Source of the DNA: Adlercreutzia caecimuris B7
Lineage (GTDB): Bacteria > Actinomycetota > Coriobacteriia > Coriobacteriales > Eggerthellaceae
Direction: 5' to 3'
DNA: 64,000 nt
NCBI RefSeq assembly: GCF_000403355.2
Contig: NZ_KE159646.1
Coordinates: 1,206,258 to 1,270,257, forward strand
In this document: piece by piece, positions 55,642 to 64,000 of the stretch
Layout of the letters: each line of letters starts with the position of its first letter
Position numbering within the stretch: the first letter of the stretch is position 1
Position numbers and translations under genes: made by a program
Notes under the pieces: model-generated
Database searches by the model: none
What the model was told of the DNA's origin: nothing
What the model saw: the letters and a program-made list of their open reading frames with translations, nothing else

Positions 55642-57204
55642 TTAGGCGATGCCCTCTTCAGCCGCCACGTTCTGGCCGGCGATGCGGCCGAAGGTGAGCA
55701 CGTCGGCCATGGAGGAGCCGCTGCCCATGTACCATCCGTAGATGGTACCGGCGTTGCGGCCCGCGGCATACAGGCCGGGAATGACATTGCCCTCAAGGTC
55801 GATGACGTGGGCATCAGTGTCGATCTTCAGGCCGCCGCAGCTGGCAGTGTACATGGTGTCGGAACCGGCGTAGTACACCACGAACGGCGCCTTCTCCAGA
55901 GCGGTCAGGTACTTCGCGGCCTTGCCGAACTCGCGGTCCTCGCCCTGGGCGGCCGAGACGTTGTAGAAGTCCACCGTGCTCTTCAGCACATCGACGTTCA
56001 CCCCTGTCAGCTGCGCCGCCTCCTCGATGGAACCCACCTCGCCGAGCGGCTCGCCGAAGCGCTGGCCCAGCTCCACCTCCTCGGTGTAGGGCTTCTCGAT
56101 GATGAGGTAGCAGTCGCTCGTGGGCGCCTGAATGGTGGCCTTGCCCACGTAGGCGTTGTACTCGTCCTCGGCCACAATGCGATGGCCGTTGGCGTCGACG
56201 ATGATGCAGTGCGCCGCCGCATCGCCCAGGGTGGAGACCGTCGTGCCGATCTGGAAGCAGCCCATGCCGTGGGTGTCGGCGCCGATGGCCTGGCCCATCA
56301 GGATGCCCGAGCCGTTCTCGTTGCCGGCAGCCGTAATCTGGGGCCCGCGACGGTTCGTATAGGGGTAGTAGGCATTCAGCATCTCGTCGTTGTTGCCGAA
56401 GCCGCCGGCCGTGAGCACCACGCCCTTGCGCGCCTTGATGGCCACTTCCCCGTCCTTGGTCTCGGCGATGATGCCGATGACGCGCCCGCTCTCATCAGTG
56501 ATAAGACGACGACCTGGCGCCTCAGTCATCACTTCCACGCCCTCGGCCTCCACTGTGGAGGACAGAGCGGCGAAGATGTCGGCGCCCGAGGAAGAGGGCT
56601 GGGGCATATGCCCGCGTGGCACCGGCATGGCTACCTTGGCGAACTCGCGCGCCTGCTCGTTGCCGCTGTAGCCCAGGCTGAAGCCGGCGTTGTAGCCGCC
56701 TAGATGATGCTCGGTGTCCACGTTACCGCTTGCGAAATCCATGCCGCACTCCACACACCAGTCGTACAGCTCGGGAGACTTGTCGGCCAGCACGCGGATG
56801 GCGTCCTTGTTCGCGTTCTCGCCGGCAGCGGCCACAAGGTAGTTGTAGAAGTTCTCGGTGTCGTCCTTCAGCCCGAACTGCTCCTGCAGCTTCGTGCCGC
56901 CCATCATGATGAAGCCGCCGCAGGCCACGGTGGAGCCGCCAGGGTTGGAAAGCTCCTCCAGCAGCACTACCTGGGCGCCCGCGCGGGCAGCCTCGATAGC
57001 GGCCGCCGATCCCGCACCGCCGAAGCCAACGACCACGACGTCGGTCTCCTTGTTCCACTCGATATCAGCCGTCGCACCGGTCGTCGCCAGATCGGCTTCG
57101 GCCTGAGGCGCCTGGGGCGCGCAGCCCGCAAGCCCCGCGCCAGCCGCTACTGCAGCGGCCGCGCCGAACCCCAGAAACGAACGACGAGAGATGTTCTCCT
57201 TCAT
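55642..57204 (-). CDS. Tat-exported FAD-dependent oxidoreductase (fumarate reductase/urocanate reductase-like)
   Basis: Predicted 520 residues. The signal has NISRRSFLGFG and a LAGCAPQ lipobox. FAD-binding begins VVVVGFGGAGSAAAIEAARAG; the catalytic-domain segments (GGFGNNDEMLNAYYP, YYAGSDTMYTASCGGLKID) and the closing NVIPGLYAAGRNAG...GSGSSMADVLTFGRIA are typical of single-chain fumarate-reductase flavoproteins. It lacks the cytochrome and FMN domains of Shewanella enzymes, so an electron donor must be supplied by others. AGGAGGG lies just before the ATG. A LysR regulator is divergent, so substrate induction is likely. The acceptor is unknown. Confidence 0.88.
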   Translation of the reverse strand: MKENISRRSFLGFGAAAAVAAGAGLAGCAPQAPQAEADLATTGATADIEWNKETDVVVVGFGGAGSAAAIEAARAGAQVVLLEELSNPGGSTVACGGFIMMGGTKLQEQFGLKDDTENFYNYLVAAAGENANKDAIRVLADKSPELYDWCVECGMDFASGNVDTEHHLGGYNAGFSLGYSGNEQAREFAKVAMPVPRGHMPQPSSSGADIFAALSSTVEAEGVEVMTEAPGRRLITDESGRVIGIIAETKDGEVAIKARKGVVLTAGGFGNNDEMLNAYYPYTNRRGPQITAAGNENGSGILMGQAIGADTHGMGCFQIGTTVSTLGDAAAHCIIVDANGHRIVAEDEYNAYVGKATIQAPTSDCYLIIEKPYTEEVELGQRFGEPLGEVGSIEEAAQLTGVNVDVLKSTVDFYNVSAAQGEDREFGKAAKYLTALEKAPFVVYYAGSDTMYTASCGGLKIDTDAHVIDLEGNVIPGLYAAGRNAGTIYGWYMGSGSSMADVLTFGRIAGQNVAAEEGIA

Positions 57205-57350
57205 ATTTCCCTCCTGAAAAACATGATTCGTTTTCTTTCGGGCAACGCCTTTGCGCCGCCCGATCTCATTGTATGGAGGAGCGTTCATCATGTATATTTG
57301 AATGTGCCTTAGCACCCTATGGTGTTTTCACAGGGCATCGGGGAGGAACC

Positions 57351-58244
57351 ATGAACGAGAATCAGATGCAATCATTCGCGGCGGCCGTAGAGCAGGGCTC
57401 TATGTCCAAGGCGGCGCGGGACCAGTTCCTGACGGTGCCGTCGCTCGTGCACCGCATCAACACGCTCGAAGCCGAGCTGGGTTACCGCGTGCTCGACCGC
57501 GGCCAGCAGGGCGTCACCCCCACACCGGAGGGCGAGCGCCTCTACCGCGCTGTCAAGCAGGCGCTGTCCATCCTCGCCGCTGCAAAGGCTGAACCGCACC
57601 CCGCAGACGAAGGGTCCCACGCTATCTCAGTTGGCATATGGTGGCGCATTCCTCCCCATTTCCTCAATGCGATCGAGGAGATCGACCTGCGCGAGCGAGG
57701 CATCTATCTCGATTACGTCTCTATGAACTTCAACGAGGCCGCCGAGGGGTTCGACCGCCATGTCATCGACTTGTACCTCTCGACGCGGTCACGCGAACTA
57801 GAAGAGCGGGGGCTGCGCTACGTGCCAATGACCACTGCGACCTACCAGTGCGTCTTCGCACCCGATTCGCCGCTGGCGCAGCGGGGGTGTCTGACCGCAG
57901 CCGACCTGCGGGACATCACCGTGTATGCCGGCGCCGACTACCGCGACATGCCGGATCTGGCGGTGAGCGCCGATGCGCAGGAGCTGTTCGCCATGGACAA
58001 CGTGGTGAAAGAGTCCATTTTCAGCGAGAAGCTCATCCAAGACTGTGCCCAGGGTACCGCCGTCGCCTTCTTTCCCCGCATCGGGCTAGCCAACGAGCTC
58101 GCCCACGCTTCAGCGCTCGGAAAGCTCGACAGCCGGCCCATGGCGTGGCCCGCCGTGAGCACCGGAGCCTACCTGGCAGACAATGCGTCCTTGGAAGCCG
58201 TGCAGCTCGTCGAAGACGTAGCCCGTATTTGCCGGAAAGCCTAG
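57351..58244 (+). CDS. LysR-family transcriptional regulator
   Basis: Predicted 297 residues. The N-terminal winged HTH is clear (MQSFAAAVEQGSMSKAARDQ, then PSLVHRINTLEAELGYRVL and TPEGERLY), followed by an effector domain. GGGAGG lies before the ATG at 57351. It is divergent from the flavoprotein gene and probably controls it. The 146-base gap 57205-57350 contains TACAAT on the minus strand as a candidate -10 but no clear T-N11-A operator. Its 3' end is convergent with pcrA, 46 bases apart. Confidence 0.9.
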   Translation: MNENQMQSFAAAVEQGSMSKAARDQFLTVPSLVHRINTLEAELGYRVLDRGQQGVTPTPEGERLYRAVKQALSILAAAKAEPHPADEGSHAISVGIWWRIPPHFLNAIEEIDLRERGIYLDYVSMNFNEAAEGFDRHVIDLYLSTRSRELEERGLRYVPMTTATYQCVFAPDSPLAQRGCLTAADLRDITVYAGADYRDMPDLAVSADAQELFAMDNVVKESIFSEKLIQDCAQGTAVAFFPRIGLANELAHASALGKLDSRPMAWPAVSTGAYLADNASLEAVQLVEDVARICRKA

Positions 58245-58290
58245 CCGCGCAGGCCGGGCACGCCAACATCCGAGAGAGACGTCGCCCGCC

Positions 58291-60735
58291 CTAGCCGATC
58301 TTCACGATGGGGGCGTAGTCTTTCAGGAGCTTCTTGGTCTGGCCCGTCTTGGCGAACTTGATGTGCAGGGTGTCGCCGTCCACCTTCACCACGGTACCGC
58401 GGCCGAAGGTCTTGTGATCCACGGTGTCACCCGCGGCGAAGGTGGCCCGGGCGGCGGCCTTCTTGCCCGCATTCGGGTTCACGCCCGCGCCGACGCGGCC
58501 CGCACCCGCCCCGGCTCCGACGCCGCTGCGCGACCGGCCGCCGGCACTGGCCGCGGCGCGCCCGCTGCCCGTGGCTGCGCGGTACTCGGCAAACGAACGG
58601 CCCTGGGAGCCCGACGCGCTCGAGCGGCCGAACACGCGGCCCTCCCCCGCCTCGGTGCCCGAGCCGGCGATGCCCCGGCGGCTTCCCCGCTTCTCCCAGC
58701 CCGTCCCCGCGAAGCCGGCCGAGCCCAAACCGGTCGTCTGGCGCAGCTCGCTCGGAATCTCGCCGATAAAGCGCGACACGGGGTTCGCGTGGGTCTGGCC
58801 GAAGATCTGACGCTGCTGGGCGCAGGTGAGGTAGAGCTTCTTGCGAGCGCGGGTGATGGCCACGTAGGCCAGCCGGCGCTCCTCCTCCACCGCGGCGGCG
58901 TCCATGGTGGAGTTCGAGTGCGGGAACAGCGTCTCCTCCATGCCGGCCACCCACACGCAGTCGAACTCCAGGCCCTTGGAGGAGTGCACGGTCATAAGCG
59001 TGACGGCCTGGCCGTCCTCGGTCACCGTGTCAAGGTCGGTGCGCAGGCGCACCCATTCGATGAAGTCGGCCAGCGAGTCGCCGCGCAGCACGCGCACCGG
59101 CTCGACCGTAGGATCGCCCGCGACCGTGGGGGCGGCGAAGTCGGCGTCTTCCACATCGTGGGTCTCCATGAACTCGTCCACAACACCCAGAAACTCCTGG
59201 ATGTTCTCCACGCGCCCGCGAGCCTCGTCGGTGCCCTCGTTCTGCAGCGCCTCGATAAGCCCCGCGTCGTCGATGATACGCTCGATCACCTTGCGCAGGT
59301 CGCCCTCGTAGCTGGCACCGTTCTTGAGCACCTGCACGAACTCGCCCACCGCGCGCCGCGTGGCCGGGCGGATGTCCTCGTCCACGATGGCCAGCTCGGC
59401 GGCCGTGAGGAAGGGCATGTTCAGCTCGCGGCCGAACTGGTCGATGCGCTCGATGGTGGCCTTGCCGATGCCGCGCTTCGGCACGTTGATGACGCGCTTG
59501 GCGGCGATGTCGTCGGCCGGGTTCACCACCAACGTGAGGTAGGCCATCACGTCGCGAATCTCGGCGCGGTCGAAGAAGCGCGTGCCGCCGACGATGCGAT
59601 AGGGCACGCCGGCGCGCAGCAGCATGTCTTCCAGCATGCGCGACTGGGCGTTGGTGCGGTAGAACACGGCCATGTTGTTGTAGGAGACGCCCTCGCCGCG
59701 GCGCTTCTCTATCTCGCCGGCGATCCAGCGGCCCTCGTCGCGCTCGTCGCTGGCCAGATACACCGAGATCTTGTCGCCGTCGCCGGCCGCCGTGAACAGG
59801 CGCTTCTCCTTACGCTGGCGGTTGTTGGCGATGACGGCGTTGGCCGCGGCTAGGATGTTGCCCACGCTGCGGTAGTTCTGCTCCAGCTTCACCACCCGCG
59901 CCTCGGGATAATCGCTCTCGAACTCCAGGATGTTGCGCAGATCGGCGCCGCGCCACGAGTAGATAGACTGGTCGTCGTCGCCCACCACCATGATGTTGCG
60001 GTGCCCCGCCGCCAGCAGTTGGGTGATGGCGTACTGGGCACGGTTGGTGTCCTGGTACTCGTCCACCATGATGTAGCGGAAGCGGCCCTGGTAGGCGCGG
60101 CGCACGTCCTCGTGCTGCTTGAGCAGCAAGTAGGCGTACAGCAGCAGATCGTCGAAGTCGAAGGCATTGGCGGCGCGCAGGCGCTCCTGCAGGCGCGTGT
60201 ACACCCGGGCGGCCTGGCGCCCCACCGGGTCGGTGGCTGCGCTCTCGAAGTCGGCCGGCACCATAAGGTCGTTTTTCGCCTGGGAGATGCGGTTCATCAG
60301 CTGGTTCACGGGGAAGCGCTTCGGGTCGATGTCCAGCTCGGCCATGATGTCCTTGTACAGGCGCTTCATATCGTCGGTGTCGTAGATGGTGAAGTTCTTC
60401 GTGAAGCCGATCCGCTCGGCATCGGCGCGCAGGATGCGCACGCACATGGAGTGGAAGGTGGACACCCACATACCGCGGGCGCGGCCGCCCACAAGCTGGC
60501 CCAAACGCTCGCGCATCTCGGCGGCGGCCTTGTTGGTGAAGGTGATGGCCAAGATCTCCCACGGCGCGGCCAGATCCCGATCGAGGATGTTCGCGATGCG
60601 ATAGGTGAGCACGCGGGTCTTGCCGCTTCCGGCGCCGGCCAGCACCAGCAGCGGGCCTTCGGTGGTGACGACCGCCTCGCGCTGGGGGCCGTTCAGAGTG
60701 TCGATATCGATGGGCACGGTTGCTTCCTTCGCCAT
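58291..60735 (-). CDS. pcrA: UvrD/PcrA-family ATP-dependent DNA helicase
   Basis: Predicted 814-residue SF1A helicase. Motifs in order: LNGPQREAVVTTEGP (Q motif), LAGAGSGKTR (Walker A), ITFTNKAAAEM (Ia), VDEYQDTN (II), GDDDQSIYSWRGA (III), EQNYRS (IV), TVHSSKGLEFD (V), YVAITRARKKL (VI). The C-terminus has a Gly/Ser-rich linker and a PcrA tudor-like domain (FGRGTVVKVDGDTLHIKF) that binds RNA polymerase. It acts in repair and in removing stalled complexes. The ATG at 60735 has no good ribosome site; a GTG six codons later (60717) has AAGGAAG and may be the true start. Confidence 0.95.
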   Translation of the reverse strand: MAKEATVPIDIDTLNGPQREAVVTTEGPLLVLAGAGSGKTRVLTYRIANILDRDLAAPWEILAITFTNKAAAEMRERLGQLVGGRARGMWVSTFHSMCVRILRADAERIGFTKNFTIYDTDDMKRLYKDIMAELDIDPKRFPVNQLMNRISQAKNDLMVPADFESAATDPVGRQAARVYTRLQERLRAANAFDFDDLLLYAYLLLKQHEDVRRAYQGRFRYIMVDEYQDTNRAQYAITQLLAAGHRNIMVVGDDDQSIYSWRGADLRNILEFESDYPEARVVKLEQNYRSVGNILAAANAVIANNRQRKEKRLFTAAGDGDKISVYLASDERDEGRWIAGEIEKRRGEGVSYNNMAVFYRTNAQSRMLEDMLLRAGVPYRIVGGTRFFDRAEIRDVMAYLTLVVNPADDIAAKRVINVPKRGIGKATIERIDQFGRELNMPFLTAAELAIVDEDIRPATRRAVGEFVQVLKNGASYEGDLRKVIERIIDDAGLIEALQNEGTDEARGRVENIQEFLGVVDEFMETHDVEDADFAAPTVAGDPTVEPVRVLRGDSLADFIEWVRLRTDLDTVTEDGQAVTLMTVHSSKGLEFDCVWVAGMEETLFPHSNSTMDAAAVEEERRLAYVAITRARKKLYLTCAQQRQIFGQTHANPVSRFIGEIPSELRQTTGLGSAGFAGTGWEKRGSRRGIAGSGTEAGEGRVFGRSSASGSQGRSFAEYRAATGSGRAAASAGGRSRSGVGAGAGAGRVGAGVNPNAGKKAAARATFAAGDTVDHKTFGRGTVVKVDGDTLHIKFAKTGQTKKLLKDYAPIVKIG

Positions 60736-60805
60736 GGGGTGGAACGTTCGCGGAGTTCGCTGCTCGCACGACGCCGAGCCAGGCGGCCCGGACGGCGAGC
60801 ATGAA

Positions 60806-60829
60806 AAGAGCCGCCCGAGAGCGGCTCTT
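60806..60829 (-). terminator. Terminator after the binding-protein remnant
   Basis: A 9-bp stem (AAGAGCCGC with its complement) and 6-base loop; TTTTC follows on the minus strand and CTATTCT on the plus strand, so it could act on both. It belongs to the remnant at 60933. Confidence 0.7.
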
Positions 60830-60932
60830 CTATTCTATCCTGTGCGCGGCGCTTTGGCCCCAAAGGCCACGAAGGCTTCACCACCTGTTCGATAAACGAG
60901 CAGCCAGCGGGGCGAACGAGGGTGCAAAGGCG

Positions 60933-61406
60933 CTAGGCCCCGGTGGAGTCCTGCACAGCTTCGGGGGCGTTCCCCGTGCCCTTCTCGCGCGATGCGGCGG
61001 CCTCGTTGATGATACCGGCGTCGCCGAACCAGGAATCGTGCAGGGCGTCGTAGGAGCCGTCGGCGCGCAGGGCGGCCAGGGCCTCGTTCACCGTCGCGAG
61101 GAGCGTCTCGTTGCCGGCGGCCATCTTCGCGGCCACGTCCTCGGGGCGGCCGGGGGTGATGTTCTGGTCGGCGTCCTTGTGGTTCACGGCCTTGGCGAAC
61201 TGCACGTCCAGGCCGGCGCGCTCGCCCACCAGCCGGAGCAGTTTCACGATGAAGCCGATCTGGTTCGTGCTAGTGGCCTGCTCATAGGGCTCGCTGTTGA
61301 GCGCCGAGGCCACCACGAGCACGCCGGGCTCGGCCGTGGCAGCTCCCTCGGCCGGCTCCTCAGCACCGGATCCCGCCGAGGCGGCATCATCCCCCGAGGG
61401 CGAATT
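60933..61406 (-). pseudogene. Remnant of an amino-acid-type ABC solute-binding protein
   Basis: The frame is open from 61406 to the stop at 60933 but has no signal peptide and no supported start (only GTG at 61322). The readable parts are binding-protein like: LVVASALNSEPYEQATS, AGLDVQFAKAVNHKD, and NETLLATVNEALAALRADG followed by SYDALHDSWFGD, which is the normal C-terminus of SBP_bac_3 proteins. The total of about 150 residues is far below the usual 250, so the N-terminus and middle are lost. A terminator still follows. No permease or ATPase gene is near. A short functional protein cannot be excluded. Confidence 0.6.
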
Positions 61407-61590
61407 TCAACGAAAGCGGAGCAGTTTCCCCAACAATTCCCCACTGCTCGCCCGCGCGGGGCCCCTTCGCGGCCCGACGCCCTACCATGGAGGCGAAAGG
61501 GACCGGCGCGCCCGAGCGGGAAGACGCCGAGGCCGACGCCGCGAGCCAGCGCGCTTTCGCCCCATGCCATTGTTGAGAGAGGATCCCCCC

Positions 61591-61968
61591 ATGAGCGACC
61601 ACAAAGCCCGAGAACTAGAGCACGACACGGCCCCCAAACACCGCGAGCGCAAAGAGACCTTCGCCGAGCGCGACCCCTTGGCCGCAGAGGAGCCCGACGT
61701 GCTGGAGTCGTCGGCCGACGATCCGGAATTTCCCGCCATGCAGGAGTTCGAGGTGGACGAGGGTGGCCCCAAGGCGAACACGCGCAAGCATCCCGGGCTC
61801 ATCTGGGCGATCATCGCCATCGTGGCCGTCATCGCGCTCTGCATCGCCTTCGCCGCCACCGGCGACTGGATGAGCCCCACCCAAGCCGAGAAGGTGCAGC
61901 AGACCGCGTTCGAGGAGCAGACCGTCCCCGAAGATTTAGGAGCCGGAGAGAACCCCGAGGCAGCCTAA
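61591..61968 (+). CDS. Small single-helix membrane protein, unknown function
   Basis: Predicted 125 residues: a charged, acidic N-terminal half (MSDHKARELEHDTAPKHRER...), one membrane helix (LIWAIIAIVAVIALCIAFAA, about 72-91) and a short acidic outer tail ending ENPEAA. Topology is probably N-in. AGAGGAT lies upstream of the ATG. It overlaps the convergent next gene by four bases. I do not recognise a family. The upstream 61407-61590 is GC-rich with no gene. Confidence 0.6.
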   Translation: MSDHKARELEHDTAPKHRERKETFAERDPLAAEEPDVLESSADDPEFPAMQEFEVDEGGPKANTRKHPGLIWAIIAIVAVIALCIAFAATGDWMSPTQAEKVQQTAFEEQTVPEDLGAGENPEAA

Positions 61969-62279
61969 GCCACTACGACGAAAGACTCTTCCTCCACGAC
62001 CACCTCGGTTTGGCGCTGAGCATCCAGACGGCGATTGCGGAAGTAGACGAGCCAGTTGGCGGCAATGCACACCACGTTGATGAAGTAGACGATCAGCACC
62101 CAGTTCAGATTGCCGGAAACGAACTTGGCCGCGATGCCGGCGAAGTAGCCGGCGGTGATCAGCGCGATGAACTGCCAGCTGGTGCCAGCCGCTGTGCCGG
62201 CCCGGTAGTTCTTATACGCGTTCAACGGCCATGACAGACCGAAGCAGATGAGCATAACGGCCTCGAGCAATTCCGCCAT
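61965..62279 (-). CDS. Small three-helix membrane protein, PQ-loop/SemiSWEET-like
   Basis: Predicted 104 residues: MAELLEAVMLICFGLSWPLN, a loop YKNYRAGTAAGTSW, and two further helices (FIALITAGYFAGIAAKFV, LNWVLIVYFINVVCIAANWL). The three-helix bundle with a Trp-Pro turn near the end of helix 1 and GTSW resembles SemiSWEET/PQ-loop half transporters, but the Pro-Gln pair is replaced by Trp-Pro. Function unknown. The start at 62279 has a weak ribosome site. A good promoter lies upstream. Confidence 0.6.
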   Translation of the reverse strand: MAELLEAVMLICFGLSWPLNAYKNYRAGTAAGTSWQFIALITAGYFAGIAAKFVSGNLNWVLIVYFINVVCIAANWLVYFRNRRLDAQRQTEVVVEEESFVVVA

Positions 62280-62329
62280 AAAATCGATCGCTTCCCTTGC
62301 AAATCGTCCTACGTTCCGTGCGTTTGTCG

Positions 62330-62357
62330 ATTCTAGAACACCCTGACCGTGCGTCAA
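62330..62357 (-). promoter_or_regulatory. Promoter of the small three-helix membrane protein gene
   Basis: On the minus strand TTGACG (62357-62352) and TAGAAT (62335-62330) with a 16-base spacer, about 50 bases before the ATG. The remaining 62358-62612 is very GC-rich; no gene, RNA or repeat was found there. Confidence 0.6.
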
Positions 62358-62625
62358 CCTTTTTAGCGGCATGGCGCCATCCGTTACCCGTCCGCCACGG
62401 CACACCCACAGAATCGGCAAACTGCGGGCAATGCCGCGAGGCGGCTGCCTTCTATACGCGCTCTTGCGGCCACGGCTTTTCCCGCGCTAGTCTCGAAACC
62501 CGCCCCCGCTCGCCCGGGCCGGCCCGATCCTACCCGCGCCCACTCGCCTCGCGCTCGGAGCTTCATCGGCTCCGCGCCCCCATCGCCCTCGCATCGGCCT
62601 CCTCGGCCGTGGTATGCTGCCGGCT

Positions 62626-63429
62626 ATGGAAAAACTCTACGACATGCACTGCCATGTGGGATTTGCGCCCGACCCCAAGGCCGCTGCGGCCGCAGGGGCC
62701 AAAGCGGGCATCGCCGCGCTCTCGTGCACGGTGTCTCCGGCAGAATACGAGCGACTGAGCCCTGCTTTGGCCGAAGTGCCGAACGTCGATACGGCGCTCG
62801 GCGCGCATCCCTGGTGGATCAACGACGGGCGCATGGGCGGCGCCGAGCTGGAGCGTTTCTGCGCTCTGGCCCCGGCAACGCGCTTTATCGGGGAGATCGG
62901 GCTCGACTTCGCCGGGCCGCGCGATACCGATGAGAGCCGCCGTGCGCAGATCGCGGCGCTAGATTGCATCCTGAGCGCCTGCGATGCAGCACCCGCAGCG
63001 GCGGAAACCGCGGGCAAGCTCATTTCGGTACACGCGGTAAACGCCGCTGCCGCCGCGCTCGATCTGCTCGAAGAGCACGGGACGACAGACCGCCACACGG
63101 TGATCTTCCACTGGTTCTCGGGCACCTCCGACGACCTGACCCGCGCACTGGCCGACGGCTGCTACTTCTCCGCAGGCCCCCGCATGCTGGTATCGCGACG
63201 CGGACGCGAGTACGCCCGGCAGATTCCCCTCGATCGCCTGCTGCTGGAAACCGACATGCCCTCCCGCGCGGGAGAAGCGCTTCCCGCCAACGTCTGGCAC
63301 GCCGAGCTGGGCAATGCGCTTTCCGGCATTGCCCAGCTGAAAGCCATCGACCGCGACCTTCTCACCGAGCGCCTGGCCACGACGAGCGCCGCCCTCTTAG
63401 GTACCGAGCGAGCGCCGCGGCCCCGCTAG
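62626..63429 (+). CDS. tatD: TatD-family metal-dependent hydrolase
   Basis: Predicted 267-residue amidohydrolase-fold protein. Metal and active-site elements: MHCHVG (near residue 7), GAHPWW, GEIGLDF, SVHAVNAAA, HWFSG and LLLETDMPSR. TatD proteins are Mg-dependent 3'-5' DNases or act on D-aminoacyl bonds; the exact role here is open. A TATGCT box ends seven bases before the ATG at 62626, and no ribosome site is present, so translation may be leaderless; an ATG four codons earlier lies within that box. A TatD-associated radical SAM gene is at 34 kb. Confidence 0.88.
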   Translation: MEKLYDMHCHVGFAPDPKAAAAAGAKAGIAALSCTVSPAEYERLSPALAEVPNVDTALGAHPWWINDGRMGGAELERFCALAPATRFIGEIGLDFAGPRDTDESRRAQIAALDCILSACDAAPAAAETAGKLISVHAVNAAAAALDLLEEHGTTDRHTVIFHWFSGTSDDLTRALADGCYFSAGPRMLVSRRGREYARQIPLDRLLLETDMPSRAGEALPANVWHAELGNALSGIAQLKAIDRDLLTERLATTSAALLGTERAPRPR

Positions 63430-63465
63430 CCAACGAGCCCCCGCCCCGCTTAGGCGGCCTCGCGC

Positions 63466-63471
63466 TATAAT
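63466..63471 (+). promoter_or_regulatory. -10 box placed for a leaderless tlyA transcript
   Basis: A consensus TATAAT is followed by six bases (GGCCCC) and the ATG at 63478, the same geometry as at 14066-14052. No ribosome site and no good -35 are seen. Confidence 0.5.
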
Positions 63472-63477
63472 GGCCCC

Positions 63478-64000
63478 ATGAACAAGAAGCCGAAGAAACA
63501 GCGCTTGGACGACCTGCTCGTCGAGCAGGGCGCGTTCCCCGACCGCGACGCAGCGCTGCGCGCTGTCATGGCCCGCGAGGTGCGGGTAGACGACGTGTAC
63601 GTTGCAAGCGCCGCCCAACTCGTGCGACCCGATGCGGATATCTTCCTGAAGGGCCGCAAGCAGTTCGTGTCGCGCGGCGGCAGGAAGCTGCAGGGAGCGC
63701 TCGATGCCTTCAGCCAGGACGTCGCCGGCATGAACTGCCTGGACATCGGCTCGTCCACTGGCGGCTTCACCGACTGCCTTCTGCAAGCGGGAGCTGCGCG
63801 CGTGGCGGCGCTCGACGTAAACTACGGGCAGCTGGCCTGGAAGATTCGCCAGGATGCGCGTGTGGACGTGTTCGAGCGCACGAACATCAAAGAAGCCGAC
63901 CCCGCTCTCCTCGGCGCCCCCTTCGATCTCATCGTCATCGACGTCTCTTTCATCGGCCTTGCCTCCCTCGCTCCGCTCTTCCCGCACTTCAGTCGCCCGG
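63478..64000 (+). CDS. tlyA: TlyA-family rRNA 2'-O-methyltransferase/haemolysin (partial, C-terminus outside window)
   Basis: The 174 visible residues start MNKKPKKQRLDDLLVEQGAF. An S4 RNA-binding domain (about 8-65) is followed by KGRKQFVSRGGRKLQGAL and an FtsJ-type methyltransferase fold: SAM motif LDIGSSTGGFTDCLL, ALDVNYGQLAWKIR, and DLIVIDVSFIGL. TlyA methylates 16S and 23S rRNA in actinobacteria and confers capreomycin sensitivity there. The stop lies beyond the window. In many bacteria it precedes nadK and recN, which cannot be checked here. Confidence 0.92.
   Translation, partial: MNKKPKKQRLDDLLVEQGAFPDRDAALRAVMAREVRVDDVYVASAAQLVRPDADIFLKGRKQFVSRGGRKLQGALDAFSQDVAGMNCLDIGSSTGGFTDCLLQAGAARVAALDVNYGQLAWKIRQDARVDVFERTNIKEADPALLGAPFDLIVIDVSFIGLASLAPLFPHFSRP

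Noticed and set aside
62358-62612. GC-rich gap considered for SRP RNA, tmRNA or RNase P RNA
   Set aside because: None of the conserved cores of these RNAs could be found on either strand.

Overview
The window is high-GC, gene-dense bacterial chromosome that fits the Eggerthellaceae (class Coriobacteriia, Actinomycetota). Three traits together point there: several Tat-exported redox enzymes (a DmsA-type molybdoenzyme and two FAD fumarate-reductase-like flavoproteins), a LuxR regulator whose N-terminal part is a many-helix membrane domain, and a pyruvate:ferredoxin oxidoreductase with anaerobic-type enzymes around it. This assignment is inference from gene content; no rRNA gene is present. No tRNA, CRISPR array, complete insertion sequence or prophage was found.

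Layout. 0-6 kb: a minus-strand DMSO-reductase-type operon (DmsA, DmsB, TorD-like chaperone, NrfD-like anchor running off the left edge), divergent from a ferric-reductase-like membrane protein. 6-14 kb: nifJ, an orphan peptide-type binding lipoprotein and a GT-C-like membrane protein. 14-24 kb: rplB to adk in canonical S10/spc order on the minus strand, with its own promoter upstream and terminator downstream. 24-44.6 kb: about 20.5 kb of non-ribosomal genes (fumarate reductase pair, tandem-MarR regulator with a frameshift, Abi/HEPN protein between direct repeats, YgiQ, a trigger-factor-like protein, pyridoxal kinase, radical SAM protein, FtsX-type ABC system, membrane LuxR regulator, a three-haem cytochrome fused to a sulfite-oxidase fold, a small exported companion, a CAP-domain surface protein). 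44.8-49.9 kb: rpsL-rpsG-fusA-rpsJ-rplC-rplD-rplW, also on the minus strand and ending in a strong terminator; tuf is missing. 50-64 kb: peptidase, Mn-type pyrophosphatase, serine dehydratase, a repeat-bearing surface protein, a second Tat flavoprotein with a divergent LysR regulator, pcrA, small membrane proteins, tatD and the start of tlyA.

How the parts relate. The usual str-S10-spc block is cut between rplW and rplB. Each half has a sigma70-like promoter, and the two promoter regions share a 22-nt element with 20 matches. The interrupting segment carries respiratory and defence genes. The most unusual of these is the LuxR / cytochrome-SUOX fusion / small exported protein cluster, with two copies of a 17-bp palindromic operator in the divergent promoter region. 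Two simple-sequence tracts (C6 in the MarR gene, G9 in the CAP-domain gene) sit where length changes would switch reading frame. Two genes have TATAAT placed six bases before ATG, suggesting leaderless mRNAs.
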